From assembly GCF_009932475.1 (NCBI RefSeq), contig NZ_BJOV01000002.1, positions 789,958 to 853,957 of the forward strand: a stretch of 64,000 bases of DNA, given 5' to 3'. The stretch comes from Gordonia spumicola (GTDB taxonomy: Bacteria > Actinomycetota > Actinomycetes > Mycobacteriales > Mycobacteriaceae). Positions 62,667 through 64,000 of the stretch are shown here, piece after piece. The position numbers and the translations under genes were made by a program. Within the stretch, counting starts at the first letter, position 1. Each line of letters opens with the position of its first letter. The notes under the pieces are model-generated. The model was not told where the DNA came from. It ran no database searches and saw only the letters and a program-made list of their open reading frames with translations.

Positions 62667-64000
62667 TTTCCATCCTCGAACTTGCGGTCGTTCACTCCCA
62701 GAATACTTCGCCCGACCCTGGTTCAGGGCCGGGCGAATTCGTGTTGACTGGGCTCAGGACGCAGGCAGAAGTGGGTGCCGCAGTGATTGTCGGATGCGCC
62801 GCGCAGGGAACTCGTAGCCGACCTGCCAGTAAGCACCCGGGTCATCCGAGGACAGGTAGCTACCTCAACTTCAGGCGAGGTTTCACCTTCACGCAGCGGG
62901 CAAGTTCGCCCCTGCTGGTGACGTATCCAGGAGCGGACCTCTCGGGCGTTCGTCTAGCCCAATCGACTGATCTGCCCGATGGCTGCCGGGCGAGCCCTCG
63001 GGAGACTCGTGCCTCCCGCTAGCGCTTAGTGCATCTAGTCAATCGGCGCGGGTGGCCCGCGTGTTTCGATTGGCAATACATGAGGCGTCACACCCTCTGC
63101 GCTCTCCGTGTCCCGGTCGGCGTGTAAGCGCTCCGACCAGCGACGTAGGTGGTCGGTGAACGCGGCCACGGCAAGACCGCGACATCCCCTCCAGCTCGAA
63201 GGATCAGCATCGTGCGGCGTGCTGTTGGGCAGAATGGAGTTGGCGTAGGACCGTGGTTGCGAAGAGAGTGTTGCAACGTCCAGGAAACGCGCCGACTGAC
63301 TGCCGAGGAGCAGGGCCCGGAGCCAAGTCCAACGCTAGTCCAAGCGAGCCGATAGCGAGAAGAAGCCCAGGAACTACTTCACTGCGATATAGGATCCCAA
63401 CCGACGCCCAACCGTCATGCACACCAGTGCCATCGAGGCCTGACCGGCAGCAGGTCAAACGCACCAATCCATCGAACAGCCCCTACCCGCAGGTTGGGGC
63501 ATTGAGGTGTCAGCGTCCTGGCGAGAGACGCGGCCGACATCTGGCAGCGCGGCACTATGACGATACAGGGCTGTCGACATAGCGTATGCACCGCGCAGCT
63601 CACGATAATCGACCATCTTCGATAGAGGCCCCACCGCACGTAGATTCCGGCCGTCTGTGCGAGCAAGGGCCACTCCCTATGTACATGTGCTGTTCTCCGC
63701 TCGATCTCCCGAACCAATTGCCCGCCGTACGTGACGAACACTCATCCCCGCCAGACCTCCGACGCGTCGGTACAGGCACCCGACCATGTCCAGCTCTGCG
63801 ACAGCAAACTACTGGCACCGGGGCCGCACGTCGGGACCATCCCAGCGGAAATATCTCCCTATGCGACCTGAAATACGTCTGGAATCTCAAACACACCCTG
63901 CCGGAATCGTTCGCGGGCTACTGACACTATGGCTCGAATATCCCCGTCTATTGCCAAATCCACTGACAGCCAGCCTGGAAACTGACAAATCTCAGCGGAA
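62667..64000. other. right-arm copy of the gene-free region, error-rich
   Basis: Mirror of 28518-29837 with about 14 net extra bases, nearly all after 63100. Three TGTCAGT iterations survive as ACTGACA on this strand (near 63920-63990); two are altered. No gene is visible. The arm still matches the left copy at the last base of the window. Confidence 0.7.
62707..62737 (+). terminator. right-arm copy of terminator
   Basis: Mirror of 29767-29797, after the membrane protein copy. Confidence 0.7.

Larger units (their letters stand above)
46246..64000. repeat. right arm of giant inverted repeat
   Basis: Reverse complement of 28518-46245 with about 27 extra bases net. The stretch from about 46900 to 63000 differs from the left arm by only a handful of indels (for example a G near 57725, a C near 60412, an A near 55825). 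The first 0.6 kb and the last 0.9 kb differ at many places, mostly by inserted bases. Where the arms differ within genes, the left version keeps the frame and the right version breaks or alters it. Confidence 0.97.

Noticed and set aside
46246..64000. Right arm as an independent second set of genes
   Set aside because: Near-identity with the left arm, frame-breaking indels confined to the right copy and a spacer-free noisy centre make independent function unlikely. The copies are listed but should be treated as provisional.

Overview
High-GC actinobacterial chromosome. The block ino1 - padR - DUF5318 gene - ponA - GT87 gene - rpsF - ssb - rpsR - rplI - dnaB follows the Mycobacterium tuberculosis Rv0046c-Rv0058 order, so this is a member of the Mycobacteriales. 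A nested inverted repeat at 13507-13603, of a kind I associate with Gordonia, makes Gordonia or a close relative the best guess (inference, no search was run).

Layout: 1-7250 holds membrane proteins, an N-acetylglucosamine-kinase-like ASKHA protein, a two-component pair with an extra membrane protein, and two more LuxR-type regulators that look like paralogues. 7290-17560 is the conserved core (inositol-phosphate synthase, PadR, class A penicillin-binding protein, GT87 mannosyltransferases, one of them fused to a GNAT domain, then rpsF-ssb-rpsR-rplI). 17600-25880 holds an AlbA_2/HATPase regulator with tandem palindromic operators, a divergent acyl-CoA dehydrogenase/thiolase pair, LtrA, a secreted protein, and a nitronate monooxygenase divergent from a TetR gene over an 18-bp perfect palindrome. 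26210-28492 is dnaB, split in its Walker A motif by a class 3-type intein and preceded by DnaA-box-like sites.

From about 28518 to the end (64000) the window is one giant inverted repeat centred near 46245. The left arm (28518-46245) carries decayed DNA with iterated TGTCAGT motifs, low-GC surface-protein genes and a catabolic island: amine oxidase, PucR and AraC regulators, acetoacetate-decarboxylase-like protein, FabL-like SDR, cupin, two Old Yellow Enzyme-type reductases, secreted alpha/beta hydrolase, secreted GH1 glycosidase, MaoC hydratase, amidohydrolase and acyltransferase. The right arm (46246-64000) is the same DNA reversed.

The two arms agree almost base for base, except close to the centre and in the last kilobase. 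There the right arm has many small, mostly insertional indels that break reading frames. This looks more like a long-read fold-back at a contig end than a functional duplication. A real terminal palindrome cannot be excluded from sequence alone, and the arms still match at the window edge, so the true extent is unknown.

Inside the island, a MaoC-GH1 unit has been partly duplicated and interrupted by the hydrolase-reductase-AraC cassette. Together the island genes suggest uptake and breakdown of a glycosylated aromatic or alicyclic compound, but the substrate cannot be read from the sequence.
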